Notes: generated by a model from the letters alone, not told the origin. 64,000 bases of DNA from Methanosarcinaceae archaeon (GCA_020055655.1 JAIPUR010000007.1:1-64000); one strand, 5' to 3'; positions 52,773 through 62,535 are shown, numbered from the stretch's first letter. Translations and numbers: made by a program.

Positions 52773-54467
52773 CTAAAATTTTATGTATTGGAGTAAATCT
52801 TTATGATTTTCTGCATATTTTAAAAAATCGTTTGCATTAGAAAATGGTCCTTTGCTGTGGATTATATTTGCCTGCTTTTTCCCAATTCCTGGTAATTCTT
52901 TGATAAGTGCTATTGACGCCGTATTGATATCAAGTGGATGTGGTATTCCTGTTATTGATCGATGACCGTGTCCTGTTACTGTTATATCGACAAATTTATT
53001 CAATGGCATGTTTGATGGAATTCCTATGAGCAAAGGATATGACCCAAATTGTCTCCCAAAGCACATATTCTTATCATTAACTTCACAAAATACATCTTTT
53101 AAAATTGTGCCATTTGGTACTACCTTTCTAAGCATTGGTAGATCAATATTTTTTCGGATATTTTCTTTATATTTCAAAAATAATCTCTTGTGTTTCATAA
53201 CAAGCTCATTATTTCCATACATTTCAGTGTCTGGAAAAGCCATAACTTGCCTGATGTTTATTCTTCGCAAAATCAGATCTGAATCCATGACTTCTTTTAG
53301 GAAATCATAGTTGTATTCAAAAGTCTTTTTTGTTTCTCCCTTGAGTCCATGTACAATATTAATGCCTGGTAGTATTTCCGGCATTCCATTGTTTCCTCTG
53401 AAGCTGCCTACTTCATTTATCAATTTGATTACTTCGAATATTTGGTCGGGCATGACCTTCAGGTTATTTGCCTTTATCACTGCAGGATCAGCACTTTCCA
53501 TACCCAATGCTGCTATATCTCCCGGGCTATGGTATTTGACAATGGTTTTTAGAATTTCTTTGCATTTTTCAGGATATTCAGATATTGTTGCCGGATTTGC
53601 ATTATCCATGTGCAGGACTTTCAGCTCAGGTGCGATATTTCTTATTCCTTTGTATAAGCTTTTGAGAACTTCGGGATCAGGCTCTGGTATTTCTCCGCCC
53701 TTGTCAACAGCATGATAGCTCATTATGTCTGGCTGTCTTCCAATTCTGAAGTAGCGTGCGCCATTGTCGTAGAGTTCTTTAACTTCCTCTATGACCTCAA
53801 TTACTGGCCTGTAGTCTGATTGTCCATATGATGGTTCTGTGCAGAAAGAGCAGTGCTTTTTACGACCGCAACCTCTGTAAGTTTCCAGTTCACACATAAC
53901 ATGTGGATAATCTGGGTGCTTTTTGATGATAAATGCCCCATATTTGCTCCATCTGCCAATTTCTTCCACAGTTCTAAATCGATGTGAGATGTCTGAAGCA
54001 TTTTTTTGTATGTCTCCATCTTTAAGAATGTCGTATACCAGAGATTCAATATCCTTCCTTGCTAGAAATGTATCATCTGAATTTATTCCAAGGCGAGATG
54101 CTGTTTTCCCACCTTCTTTGCTGAATCCAAGGCGAATTGGTCCTCCTATGATCTTAATTCCCTGGGCGGCACTGAAAATGCTTTCGATTTCTCCGGGACT
54201 TATGGGGGTGGAACGCAGGTATTTTCCTGGTACGGCCATTCCTGCAACAATAGTTACAATATCAGCGTTTTTAATGATCTGGGAAAAGTTTTCTGAATTT
54301 GCTCTGATCTGGTCAATAGTTGCATAATGAATATCATCTTCATGAATTTTCTTTTCTCTTAATGCACCTGCAATGTATCTTATATATGGGGATATGTATG
54401 GTGGAACTCCAAAACATGCCGGCTCATCTACATATCCATCAATAATTATTGCTTTTGTATTATGCAT
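52773..54467 (-). CDS. Radical SAM protein with C-terminal helix-hairpin-helix
   Basis: 564 residues. An N-terminal B12-binding-like Rossmann part (MHNTKAIIIDGYVDEPACFGVPPYISPYIRY) is followed by the radical SAM cluster motif TYRGCGRKKHCSFCTEP near residue 197. Its spacing is C-x5-C-x2-C, wider than the canonical C-x3-C-x2-C. A C-terminal helix-hairpin-helix (ALIKELPGIGKKQANIIH) suggests nucleic-acid contact. It resembles archaeal YgiQ/UPF0313-type enzymes of unknown substrate. Confidence 0.82.
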   Translation of the reverse strand: MHNTKAIIIDGYVDEPACFGVPPYISPYIRYIAGALREKKIHEDDIHYATIDQIRANSENFSQIIKNADIVTIVAGMAVPGKYLRSTPISPGEIESIFSAAQGIKIIGGPIRLGFSKEGGKTASRLGINSDDTFLARKDIESLVYDILKDGDIQKNASDISHRFRTVEEIGRWSKYGAFIIKKHPDYPHVMCELETYRGCGRKKHCSFCTEPSYGQSDYRPVIEVIEEVKELYDNGARYFRIGRQPDIMSYHAVDKGGEIPEPDPEVLKSLYKGIRNIAPELKVLHMDNANPATISEYPEKCKEILKTIVKYHSPGDIAALGMESADPAVIKANNLKVMPDQIFEVIKLINEVGSFRGNNGMPEILPGINIVHGLKGETKKTFEYNYDFLKEVMDSDLILRRINIRQVMAFPDTEMYGNNELVMKHKRLFLKYKENIRKNIDLPMLRKVVPNGTILKDVFCEVNDKNMCFGRQFGSYPLLIGIPSNMPLNKFVDITVTGHGHRSITGIPHPLDINTASIALIKELPGIGKKQANIIHSKGPFSNANDFLKYAENHKDLLQYIKF

Positions 54468-54928
54468 ATTATACCTATTTTTATATATGTGATGAATAAT
54501 GGAGTATCTATTATATATGTTCTTTAGGGCACAGGTGTGATTTTTATTTAGTCATGTCAATAATATCATGGGTAGGCACTTGTGATCGATTGAATTTGTG
54601 CTTGCATGTTTGCCTGATCCTAATCTGCCACTATTTCTGATTCTTGTTCTTTCTGCTATTTTATTCTTGCGTGTTTTCATATTCAAAGCGATGTTTTTTA
54701 GCGGTAAATTGGGTGCAGGTATGCATATGATGTATATGATAATATATGCGGCATGTATGCTGATGTCATAATTTTCATATTAGATATTGTGTGTATGAAT
54801 ACATGTGATTAGGTTATGTGCTTAATTGTATGGTCGTTTAGATTCTGGATTTGTGCATATTGGTTATATATTTCCTTCTCTATTACTAAAGTAGTTTAAT
54901 CGTCATGCAATGAAATGAGGTTCTATTA
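54468..54928. other. Intergenic region upstream of ilvD
   Basis: 461 bases. A 57-codon hydrophobic frame on the plus strand (GTG 54598 to TAA 54771, containing PLFLILVLSAILFLRVFIFKA) has no Shine-Dalgarno or recognised family and is not called as a gene. Near ilvD a TATA-like TTATATATTT (54861-54870) lies about 60 bases before its ATG. Nothing else is clear. Confidence 0.3.
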
Positions 54929-56590
54929 ATGAGAAGTGACAAGACCAAAAAAGGATTTGAACGTGCACCAAACCGTTCTCTTTTGAAAGCAACAGGTTTG
55001 ACAGATGATGAAATGGATAAACCATTCATAGCAGTTGTAAACTCATGGAATGAGTTGATTCCAGGGCATATTCATCTTGATAAAGTTGCGGAAGCAGTAA
55101 AGGCTGGTATACGTATGGCTGGTGGTGTTCCATTTGAGTTCCATACTATTGGTATATGTGATGGTATTGCAATGGGCCATGAGGGAATGAGCTATTCACT
55201 TCCAAGTAGAGAAGCTATAGAAGATTCTATTGAGCTTGTGCTTCAGGGTCACCAATTGGATGGTATGGTCATGATCACTGCTTGTGACAAGATAACTCCT
55301 GGTCATCTAATGGCATCAGGTAATCTGGATATCCCTACGATTGTTGTAACTGGTGGTCCTATGAATCCTGGTTATGTGGATGATGAACCAAGGGATCTGA
55401 TTTCTGTTTTTGAAGGCGTTGGCGAATGCCAGAATGAATCAGTATCTGAAGATAAACTTAAAATATTGGAGGATTGCTGTTGCTCCGGCGCTGGTTCATG
55501 TGCAGGTATGTATACTGCAAACACTATGGCTTGCATGACAGAGGCTCTCGGTATGAGTTTGCCTGGGTGTGCCACTGCCCATGCAGTAGATGCTAAAAAA
55601 TTCAGAATTGCAAAAGAATCTGGCAGGCGCATTGTTGAGATGGTGGATCTGAACCTTACTCCACGTTCTATGGTAACTCTCGAATCTTTTGAGAATGCAA
55701 TTATGGTTGATCTGGCAATAGGTGGTAGTACAAATACCACTCTTCACCTGCCTGCAATTGCGCATGCATTCGGTCTGACACTTTCACTTGATACTTTCGA
55801 CCGCCTAAGCAAAACTACTCCTCATCTTATTTCTCTCAAACCCGGTGGTGTAAATTACATGTTGGATTTCGAGCGAGCTGGTGGTATTCAGGCAATTATG
55901 CAGCGCATGAAGTCTATATTGAATACCGGGCAGATGACCGTTAATGGAAAAACCATCGGTGAAAATATCGATGATCTGGTCATAATAAATCCAAAAACAA
56001 ATAGCAATATAATCTCAACTCTGGATGATCCTATTCACAAAGAGGGAGGAATTGCTATCCTTAAAGGCAATCTGGCGCCTGATGGTTCTGTTGTAAAGCA
56101 GGCAGCAGTTGATTCGAAAATGATTCAACACAGTGGCCCTGCGCGTGTCTTTAATAGTGAAGAAGCTGCAATGGAGGCAATTCTTGCTAAAGAGGTAGTT
56201 TCGGGTGATGTGGTTGTTATAAGATATGAAGGTCCAAAAGGTGGCCCTGGTATGCGTGAAATGCTCTCCCCAACTTCTGCAATCGCCGGTATGGGCCTTA
56301 TTGATTCTGTGGCACTGATCACAGATGGTCGTTTCTCTGGTGGAACTCGCGGGCCATGTATCGGTCATATTTCACCGGAAGCCTATGAAGGCGGTCCAAT
56401 TGGCCTAGTGAATGAGGGGGATGTTATTGAGATAGATATTCCTGCAAGGCAGATCAATGTAAAACTTTCTGATGAGGAACTTGAGGAGCGTAAGTCATCT
56501 TTTGTTCCACTCGAAAAGCATGCAACTGGTTATCTTGCAAGGTATAGGAGATTTGTAAGCTCTGCAAGCAAAGGTGCTATCATAGAATAA
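54929..56590 (+). CDS. ilvD: Dihydroxy-acid dehydratase IlvD
   Basis: 553 residues, penultimate step of valine/isoleucine synthesis. Iron-sulfur and Mg ligands: [13 protein letters not shown] (C), [20 protein letters not shown] (C), and ISVFEGVGE upstream. The C-terminal [19 protein letters not shown] is the family signature. It has a good Shine-Dalgarno (TGAGGTTC). It stands alone rather than with ilvC/ilvB. Confidence 0.95.
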   Translation: MRSDKTKKGFERAPNRSLLKATGLTDDEMDKPFIAVVNSWNELIPGHIHLDKVAEAVKAGIRMAGGVPFEFHTIGICDGIAMGHEGMSYSLPSREAIEDSIELVLQGHQLDGMVMITACDKITPGHLMASGNLDIPTIVVTGGPMNPGYVDDEPRDLISVFEGVGECQNESVSEDKLKILEDCCCSGAGSCAGMYTANTMACMTEALGMSLPGCATAHAVDAKKFRIAKESGRRIVEMVDLNLTPRSMVTLESFENAIMVDLAIGGSTNTTLHLPAIAHAFGLTLSLDTFDRLSKTTPHLISLKPGGVNYMLDFERAGGIQAIMQRMKSILNTGQMTVNGKTIGENIDDLVIINPKTNSNIISTLDDPIHKEGGIAILKGNLAPDGSVVKQAAVDSKMIQHSGPARVFNSEEAAMEAILAKEVVSGDVVVIRYEGPKGGPGMREMLSPTSAIAGMGLIDSVALITDGRFSGGTRGPCIGHISPEAYEGGPIGLVNEGDVIEIDIPARQINVKLSDEELEERKSSFVPLEKHATGYLARYRRFVSSASKGAIIE

Positions 56591-56707
56591 TCGCTCTCCT
56601 GGTAGCTTCTCTGAAAAGTAGCTACATTATTCTTTTTTCAGATTTTATGGTGTCTTTATACTTGCATCGGTAAGATTAATTAAGTCGCTGTATCAAATAG
56701 TCAATAA

Positions 56708-56884
56708 ATGAAAATCGCAGGTATCTGTTCAATTTGTAACAACGCGGCTACATTGCATACATGTATGCTTTGTGGAAGAGCTGTTTGTGAAAAATGCTAC
56801 CATTCTGACAGAAGTGTTTGTGTTCAGTGTTCTAGGGGAACTCTATTTTCACTTGAGTCAGCAGGTGATAAAGTAAATCTTTAA
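56708..56884 (+). CDS. Small double zinc-finger protein
   Basis: 58 residues, almost wholly a metal-binding module: C7xxC10, C19xxC22, C27xxC30 with H32, and C38xxC41. This cross-brace of four pairs resembles B-box/HIT-type zinc fingers. No Shine-Dalgarno is visible before the ATG. It converges with the ribbon-helix-helix repeat gene, only 10 bases apart at the 3' ends. Such mini zinc-finger proteins are widespread in methanogens and mostly uncharacterised. Confidence 0.7.
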   Translation: MKIAGICSICNNAATLHTCMLCGRAVCEKCYHSDRSVCVQCSRGTLFSLESAGDKVNL

Positions 56885-56894
56885 TTTTATGAAT

Positions 56895-58127
56895 TTATAA
56901 TCTGATCAGATATTCAACACCGTCTTCAACACTATTGCTAAGCACTTGCTTTGCAAACATTTCCTGTACCTTCGCGTTCACTTCATCATTTGTGAATTGC
57001 TTTGAAACAAGACTTTCGATTATACTTTTCTTTACCTTTGCACCATGTGGCATATACATAAGGATATTACTTTCCAGCTTATCTGGCTTGGAGCCATCAC
57101 TTTCTACTTGTTGGGACTTATTTTCAAATCCTGGTGGTGCCGATGATGCCTGTGTGTTTCCCTGGGCATTTTTTGCCATGGGTGGAAGCTCAAAGGGTGG
57201 TATATTTTCCATGTTTGGCAATGGTGGGGCATTTTCATTTGATCCAAAATCCGGTATCACTACTGGTGTTTCCTTTGGATTTTCGACTGCCGGACTAAAA
57301 CCCGGTACATCCACTGGTGGTTTTAACTCCGGCATTTCAAACGTTTTATCTGCTGTTTCTTCCACTGGTGGTTTTAACTCTGGTATTTTAAAAGGTATTT
57401 CTGCTGTTTCTTCCACTGGTGGCTTTAACTCTGGCATTGCAAATGGTTTTTCTGCTGTTTCTTCCACTGGTGGTTTTAACTCCGGCATTTCAAACGGCGT
57501 TTCTGCTGTTTCTTCCACTGGTGGTTTTAACTCCGGCATTTCAAACGGTTTTTCTACTGTTTCTTCCACTGGTGGTTTTAACTCCGGCATTTTAAACGGT
57601 ATTTCTGCTGTTTCTTCCACTGGTGGTTTTAACTCCGGCATTGCAAATGGTTTTTCTGCTGTTTCTTCCACTGGTGGTTTTAACTCCGGCATTTCAAACG
57701 GTTTTTCTACTGTTTCTTCCACTGGTGGTTTTAACTCTGGCATTTCAAATGGTTTTTCTGCTGTTTCTTCCACTGGTGGAGCTGTTGTTATTGTTGAGGT
57801 GTCAATTTCAGTTTCTGGTATTCTGTCCAGAACACTATTCTTTTCCTGAAAATCAGTTTCTAACTGCGATTCCAATTCAGTCTCTGATGTGCTATTGTTA
57901 GTTTCGATCGCATAATGATGTTCTATGCTGGATAGTCTGTTACTAAGATCACTGACAGCTTCTTTGAGGATTGCAATATCTGGATTCTGTGACGACTCGA
58001 GATCGAGGTGACTTCCAGGTACGTTCAGTTCCCTTTCTACCAGTTTTCTAACAAACAGGCTTTTGTTATCTATAATATCCAGTTTGTCAAAAAGCTCATC
58101 TGACATGCTGATTGTTAATCGTTTCAT
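56895..58127 (-). CDS. Ribbon-helix-helix protein with nine 17-residue proline/glutamate repeats
   Basis: 410 residues. Residues 1-36 (KRLTISMSDELFDKLDIID, NKSLFVRKLVERELNV) form a ribbon-helix-helix DNA-binding domain. A short coiled coil (51-72) follows, then nine tandem copies of PPVEETAEKPFEMPELK at residues 117-269, then a Pro/Asn-rich spacer. A conserved-looking C-terminal helical domain of about 60 residues (LESNILMYMPHGAKVKKSII...VEDGVEYLIRL) may be winged-helix-like. The repeats would form an extended rigid spacer between DNA-binding and effector ends. Half-sites upstream (58152-58188) suggest autoregulation. The family is not recognised. Confidence 0.8.
   Translation of the reverse strand: MKRLTISMSDELFDKLDIIDNKSLFVRKLVERELNVPGSHLDLESSQNPDIAILKEAVSDLSNRLSSIEHHYAIETNNSTSETELESQLETDFQEKNSVLDRIPETEIDTSTITTAPPVEETAEKPFEMPELKPPVEETVEKPFEMPELKPPVEETAEKPFAMPELKPPVEETAEIPFKMPELKPPVEETVEKPFEMPELKPPVEETAETPFEMPELKPPVEETAEKPFAMPELKPPVEETAEIPFKIPELKPPVEETADKTFEMPELKPPVDVPGFSPAVENPKETPVVIPDFGSNENAPPLPNMENIPPFELPPMAKNAQGNTQASSAPPGFENKSQQVESDGSKPDKLESNILMYMPHGAKVKKSIIESLVSKQFTNDEVNAKVQEMFAKQVLSNSVEDGVEYLIRL
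57321..57779 (-). repeat. Nine tandem 51-bp coding repeats
   Basis: Nine in-frame 51-base units encode PPVEETxExPFxMPELK. Variants run in order E-type, then V/E, A/A, I/K, V/E, T/E, A/A, I/K and D/T, so blocks 2-4 and 5-8 share the same order. That indicates duplication of multi-unit blocks, by slippage or unequal exchange. Units remain highly similar at DNA level (TCTTCCACTGGTGG recurs on the plus strand). Confidence 0.9.
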
Positions 58128-58151
58128 TGAAATCTCTCATTAAAACTTTAT

Positions 58152-58200
58152 GTATGTATTGTCATACTAGTGTATGCATATATCATACATATATATTTAA
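58152..58200. promoter_or_regulatory. Half-site array and TATA box of the repeat-protein gene
   Basis: Four half-sites alternate in orientation: GTATG (58152-58156), CATAC (58163-58167), GTATG (58172-58176) and CATAC (58184-58188), with spacers of 6, 4 and 7 bases. The middle pair forms CATACTAGTGTATG, a perfect palindrome. A TATA-like AAATATATATG on the minus strand (about 58189-58199) lies directly upstream. This fits an operator bound by ribbon-helix-helix dimers over the start site of the gene ending at 56895. Confidence 0.6.
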
Positions 58201-58266
58201 TGGAAATATATTTCTAAACATATGTATTAAAAAAGAACTTGGCCTTATAGGCCATTAATGCAATGT

Positions 58267-59025
58267 CTATTTCTTGCAGTCGGGGCATGCCCTTCCCTTT
58301 GGAGTTGATATCATTGAATGTTTTGGTGTAATATTCTGGCATAACGGACATAGGTCATTTGCTTTCATAATTTTTTCAACGGCTTGAAGGTCTGCCTCAT
58401 AAATGTGTGTGTCCCATCCAGTAGCTATCAATGATTCGATCTCATAATCAAGGTCATGTTCTCGGATGGCTTTTTTGAATCCTTCTACAATAGCAGGTAT
58501 ATTTGCCGGGAATCCTCCAAATGCATCCCATGAGCGATACAATATGTAAAGCCTTACTTGCTTTTCATTGAGCTGCTCGATCTTATATGCGATCCAGCAA
58601 GGCTGATCCTCATATTTTGGTATGTGGGTTTCATTTTCCCAAAGTATTCCCACATGTCTTCTGGAGCCTTTACGCAGGTTAGATATATTTGCATTAACTG
58701 TGTCGTATGCATCTTTTCCATATCTGAAAAGTTGCTTCGCATAACAGTAATCAAACTTTCTCTGGTCTCCTTCTGGTATTGACATGTACCAGTCAGCATA
58801 CTCTTCTGTTAGCTCTTCCTTATATTTTTCAATAAGGTTTCTCCCGAATGGAACTGCAGAACTTACCTGGTTATTATTGACATCCTCTATCTGAATTGTT
58901 GCATGCACTCTTTTCGTTGGTGTTCCATAGTCCGGGTTGTGAACTTCACCTTTCTCATATATCTGGTATATTAATTGTGACCATGCAGAAGAAATTGTTT
59001 TTGATTTTATCAGTATAGCTTCCAT
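58267..59025 (-). CDS. Thymidylate synthase ThyA-like protein with C-terminal zinc ribbon
   Basis: 252 residues from MEAILIKSKTISSAWSQL. The catalytic region reads EDQPCWIAYKIEQLNEKQVRLYILYRSWDAFGGFPANIPAI: catalytic Cys in PCW, Arg-Ser and Asp of the RSxD motif, and the family N in PANI. It matches the divergent methanogen thymidylate synthase type (dUMP to dTMP, possibly with a methanopterin C1 donor). The end carries CPLCQ...CPDCKK, a zinc ribbon not found in standard ThyA. Starts at 59034 or TTG 59103 are possible. Confidence 0.8.
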   Translation of the reverse strand: MEAILIKSKTISSAWSQLIYQIYEKGEVHNPDYGTPTKRVHATIQIEDVNNNQVSSAVPFGRNLIEKYKEELTEEYADWYMSIPEGDQRKFDYCYAKQLFRYGKDAYDTVNANISNLRKGSRRHVGILWENETHIPKYEDQPCWIAYKIEQLNEKQVRLYILYRSWDAFGGFPANIPAIVEGFKKAIREHDLDYEIESLIATGWDTHIYEADLQAVEKIMKANDLCPLCQNITPKHSMISTPKGRACPDCKK

Positions 59026-59162
59026 TCTCGTCATTCCCTTGTTGTATCTTCCAGACTTATGCATGGATTTGCTAAAAAACCTGGCCGTAGGTTCAGTAGT
59101 CAATAGAAATAAATGTTTCTTTAAGTTAATATTATTTTCATATAATTGCTTTATAACTTTTT

Positions 59163-60005
59163 CTATTCTTGTTTATTGCTTCCTACAAGTGCACTTGCAA
59201 GCATAATTGCTTTAGTGTAATGTCCTCCAACTCTTGATGTATCAATGAATACATGTTCATCCATTAAAATGGGCGCACCAAGTCCGTCTCCTCCTCCTAA
59301 AAATGCTAGAGTTCGAAATACAAGGTTTCCTGAAATGCCATCAGGTGCAAGGATGAAATTTGCTTCTTTAATAGCATCTTCTATGAGGATGGTGTACTGC
59401 TTAGCATCAATACCGATCTCTCTGACTCGGTTAACAATGAAATCCCCGTCTGATAATGTTCGGTCGACGTATTCATTCCTTCCTATGTCTCCGAGTCTGC
59501 CTCCGGAAAGTACTCCTACAACAGGTTCTATATCGAACCTGCGTATGTGTTCCACTCCTAACTTGATGAATGCTATCTTATCAGCCAGTCCGTTTCCTTC
59601 ATCTATCCCAACAGGTGCTATAAAAAATGCTTTTCCATCACTTGTTTGGAGTAATGCTATTCTGTGAAGTTTTTCCTGATTCAGTATCTTTTTAAGATGG
59701 GATAGCGTTTTGGATGCTTTTGCTGTGCCTCTTACTGCAGCATCTACATATTTTGACTTTAGCATATCTCCAAGAACTTTTTCCGGATCATTGGTACCAA
59801 TCACTTCAAGATCAGTTCCAATGGCATCGATCTCTTGTTTGTTCCCTATAAGTATCACATGTGCATATCCTGCGTTATGCGCATCTCTAGCACTACTTAG
59901 CATTTTAGGGGTCGGATCTCTAACGCCTATGGCAACTCTTGCTCTGTTCTTTAACGCTCTCTCTTCAATAAGCTCAAGCAAGTCTTCAGTACTTTTTGTT
60001 CCCAT
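59163..60005 (-). CDS. mtxX: Methanogenesis marker protein 4 / MtxX-like
   Basis: 280 residues with a phosphotransacetylase-like fold: RVAIGVRDPTPKMLSSARDAHNAGYAHVILIGNK at the N-terminus, then VDAAVRGTAKASKTL, VGVLSGGRLGDIGRN and ILAPDGISGNLVFRTLAFLGGGDGLGAP. The family is restricted to methanogens and has been named MtxX and methanogenesis marker 4; its reaction is unproven. It is divergent from rfcL, with only 91 bases between them. Confidence 0.87.
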   Translation of the reverse strand: MGTKSTEDLLELIEERALKNRARVAIGVRDPTPKMLSSARDAHNAGYAHVILIGNKQEIDAIGTDLEVIGTNDPEKVLGDMLKSKYVDAAVRGTAKASKTLSHLKKILNQEKLHRIALLQTSDGKAFFIAPVGIDEGNGLADKIAFIKLGVEHIRRFDIEPVVGVLSGGRLGDIGRNEYVDRTLSDGDFIVNRVREIGIDAKQYTILIEDAIKEANFILAPDGISGNLVFRTLAFLGGGDGLGAPILMDEHVFIDTSRVGGHYTKAIMLASALVGSNKQE

Positions 60006-60096
60006 TTAAGGTACCTACCATCAGTAATATCAATTAGAACACACAAAGTGGTGCAAACATTAATTACTTTTCCTGAATATTGGGTATTGATACTTT

Positions 60097-61581
60097 ATGA
60101 CAGTGCAGATGGAATGGGCAGAAAGATACAGGCCAAAAGGACTCGCAGATATTGTTGGCCATAAGAAGGTAGTTGATGGCCTTCGTTCATGGGCGGAGCA
60201 ATGGGTCCATGGTGTCCCTGATAAAAAAGCTGTTCTTCTTCATGGGCCTGCGGGCATAGGTAAAACTTCTTCTGCACATGCATTAGCTGCAGATTTTGAG
60301 TGGGAATCAATAGAGCTTAATGCAAGTGATCAAAGAACTGCATCTATTATTGGAAAGGTAGCCGGTTCGGCCTCACAGATGCAAACGCTCAGTGGTACTT
60401 CTGGCAGAAGACTTGTAATTCTTGATGAAGCTGATAATCTTCATGGAAACAGTGATCGTGGAGGCTCGCGTGCTATCATTGATATAATCAAGAAGACAAA
60501 TCACCCAATTATCCTGATAGCTAACGATCTTTATGGTATATCTTCATCATTGCGTTCACTCTGTCTTGACTTCAAATTTGGTTCTGTTCAAACTCGATCA
60601 ATGGTTCCTGCTTTGAAAAGAATAGCACAAAATGAAGGTATCATGTGTGGTGTTGGCGTAATTGAAAAACTGGCTGAAGGTGCAGATGGTGACTTTAGGA
60701 GTGCTGTCAATGATCTTCAGGCTGTTGCGATGGGCCGCACTGAAATTAATATCGAAGACGTTTCCACTGCTGAACGTGATACTAAAGAATCTATATTCAA
60801 AGTCATTGGTAGGGTTTTCAAGGGAAGTAGTGTGCAATCTGCTCAGGATGCAGTTTATGGCCTGGATGAATCCCCCGAAGACCTTGTTCACTGGATTGAT
60901 GAGAATCTTCCTTATCAGTATACTAGTAAGGATGAGGATCCATTGACCTCTGATATCTCTGATGCCTACCTTCGTCTTTCAAGAGCTGATCGTTTTCTTG
61001 GTCGCGTCCGTCGAAGGCAGAACTATCGTATGTGGCGCTATGCCAGCATGTTAATGATCGGCGGCACTGTTGTTTCCCGATCGCGTGCAAGGGGTGGCTT
61101 TGTCAAATATCAGGCTCCTTCTCTATGGAGGAAGATGGGGCAAATGCGTTCCCGACGTAATGTGCGTGATAATATTGCTTCTAAAATAGGTTCCCATTGT
61201 CATGAATCAATGACCTATTCTCGCCTGAGCTTATCTTCTATCTATTCTCAAATGCTTGAAAATGAAGAGTATGCACCTAGTGTAGTTGCAAATCTGGGTA
61301 TCGACCAAGATGAGCTGGTTCAGATGAGTGGCGGGAATAAGTTTACAAAAAAGCTTCAAGCCATTTATGAAGAGGGGAAAAATATGCGGAATGATTCATC
61401 AGATGATGCTGAATTTTTTGCTATTCCGACGCCTTCTCCTGTAGTAGCTCCGTCTCAAATGAGTCTCGATAATATTCCTGAGCTTCCTTCAAAGCCCGAT
61501 GTTGCAAAAGATGAATCTAGTACTTCTGCGCCATCCAAAGCTTCACAGAGAAAACCTCAAAAGACTCTCTTTGACTTTTGA
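60097..61581 (+). CDS. rfcL: Replication factor C large subunit
   Basis: 494 residues, AAA+ clamp loader that opens PCNA. Core: [18 protein letters not shown], Walker [18 protein letters not shown], Walker [14 protein letters not shown], then a collar domain. The C-terminal tail is low-complexity ([14 protein letters not shown]) and ends QKTLFDF, a PCNA-interacting PIP box. It has the usual archaeal length. The small subunit is not in this window. Confidence 0.95.
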   Translation: MTVQMEWAERYRPKGLADIVGHKKVVDGLRSWAEQWVHGVPDKKAVLLHGPAGIGKTSSAHALAADFEWESIELNASDQRTASIIGKVAGSASQMQTLSGTSGRRLVILDEADNLHGNSDRGGSRAIIDIIKKTNHPIILIANDLYGISSSLRSLCLDFKFGSVQTRSMVPALKRIAQNEGIMCGVGVIEKLAEGADGDFRSAVNDLQAVAMGRTEINIEDVSTAERDTKESIFKVIGRVFKGSSVQSAQDAVYGLDESPEDLVHWIDENLPYQYTSKDEDPLTSDISDAYLRLSRADRFLGRVRRRQNYRMWRYASMLMIGGTVVSRSRARGGFVKYQAPSLWRKMGQMRSRRNVRDNIASKIGSHCHESMTYSRLSLSSIYSQMLENEEYAPSVVANLGIDQDELVQMSGGNKFTKKLQAIYEEGKNMRNDSSDDAEFFAIPTPSPVVAPSQMSLDNIPELPSKPDVAKDESSTSAPSKASQRKPQKTLFDF

Positions 61582-61791
61582 TTTTTTGAATTCATTTCTT
61601 TTTTAGTGCATATTTGGTATATTTCATGCCTTATGCATATGTTTTCTGAGAAGCTTCCGAAAATATGTATATATTATTATATATGTGTCTCATAACACTC
61701 ATCATGTGGAATATATTGTAATATGCTTTTTATTATGTATATTATTTAGTAGAGGCTAATGGGGATTTATCTCATCATGCCTAATTCAGAG

Positions 61792-61810
61792 TTTTGTATT
61801 TCATACAAAA
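61792..61810. promoter_or_regulatory. TTTTGTA-N5-TACAAAA palindrome
   Basis: Perfect 7-base arms (61792-61798 and 61804-61810) separated by TTTCA. It lies 10 to 18 bases before a TATA-like GTATATATTTG. Its arms resemble those of the twin operators at 13989-14051 (TTTTG...CAAAA), so the same regulator might bind both, though the spacers differ. Confidence 0.45.
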
Positions 61811-61939
61811 AATGAAGAGTATATATTTGTGCTAACCTTCGATATGCTAGCTCTAAAAGATTGAAGTATTTTTGAAATTACGAAGAGAATCCTGTATGGA
61901 TTCCTTTCTTCATTATAGTATTTAGAGAATAGTGGAGTA

Positions 61940-61991
61940 TGAGCGGGTTGGGGAGTGGGGGTTATTGTCAAAAAGAATATTAACCCGCTCA
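61940..61991 (+). ncRNA. Hairpin with G-rich loop, possible RNA element
   Basis: TGAGCGGGTT (61940-61949) and AACCCGCTCA (61982-61991) pair over 10 bases. The 32-base loop begins GGGGAGTGGGGG, three G tracts together with the stem. It stands out against AT-rich surroundings. No T-run follows directly, so it is not a simple terminator. Confidence 0.3.
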
Positions 61992-62209
61992 GATAGTTTA
62001 TACATATTCTTGATTGTATATAAGCATGTTGCTTATAATCATCATCATTATGAGGTATTTTGTGTTATGGCCTTAATGATGTTGTTTTTCATAATTTCAT
62101 GCTTATTTTGTATATTTTGAATTATTTTCTGGGATATTTCAGAAAGATCTTCTTTCTATAAAGAAAACAGATAAATATCTTGTAGCACACCCATATAGCA
62201 GGTGATAGA

Positions 62210-62443
62210 ATGGTAATCGGAGTAACAATGGTTAATACTCTGCCCGGTAATGAAAGGGCAGCTTATAATGAACTAACTCGAATTGAAGGTATCAAAGAAA
62301 TCTATCATGTTTTTGGAGAATATGACTTTGTCGTTATTATTGAAGTTGCAGACCTTAGTAATCTTAACAACATTGTTGATTTCATTCGAGAGGCTAACAA
62401 TGTGACTGCAACTCAGACAATTGTGGGTGCTGAATTAATATAA
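62210..62443 (+). CDS. Stand-alone RAM (Lrp/AsnC ligand-binding) domain protein
   Basis: 77 residues, only the C-terminal ligand-binding half of an Lrp regulator: [45 protein letters not shown]. No HTH is encoded upstream. Such domains form dimer rings that bind amino acids and may pair with full-length Lrp proteins, such as the one at 37079. AGGTGAT lies before the ATG. top6B follows 92 bases later. Confidence 0.88.
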   Translation: MVIGVTMVNTLPGNERAAYNELTRIEGIKEIYHVFGEYDFVVIIEVADLSNLNNIVDFIREANNVTATQTIVGAELI

Positions 62444-62535
62444 TATTCAGAACCTATTTATATTTTATATATTATTTAATTATCTATTCTACTACTTTGA
62501 TTTTCTATTATTACATTGGAAGAGGGAGATCTCTT

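Larger units (their letters stand above)
61582..62209. other. 628-base non-coding region with structured elements
   Basis: No protein gene is convincing; a 62-codon frame at 61932 is AT-rich noise crossing a hairpin. It contains the palindrome at 61792-61810, a short hairpin GAATCC/GGATTC (61887-61903) and a longer hairpin at 61940-61991, listed separately. TATA-like tracts occur near 61662-61685 and 61819-61827. It could encode an untranslated RNA upstream of the RAM-domain gene. Confidence 0.35.

Noticed and set aside
54598-54771. 57-codon hydrophobic frame
   Set aside because: It has a GTG start without Shine-Dalgarno, low-complexity hydrophobic content and no family resemblance.
57311-57780. 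CRISPR-like array
   Set aside because: The 51-bp units are directly adjacent, in frame and differ at codon positions; there are no spacers. They are protein repeats.
56935-57849. 304-codon plus-strand frame rich in SSTGGFNSG repeats
   Set aside because: It is the antisense of the repeat protein; the minus-strand frame has a start, an RHH domain, an upstream operator and sensible composition.
61932-62120. 62-codon frame upstream of the RAM-domain gene
   Set aside because: No ribosome binding site; it reads through a hairpin and AT-rich sequence.
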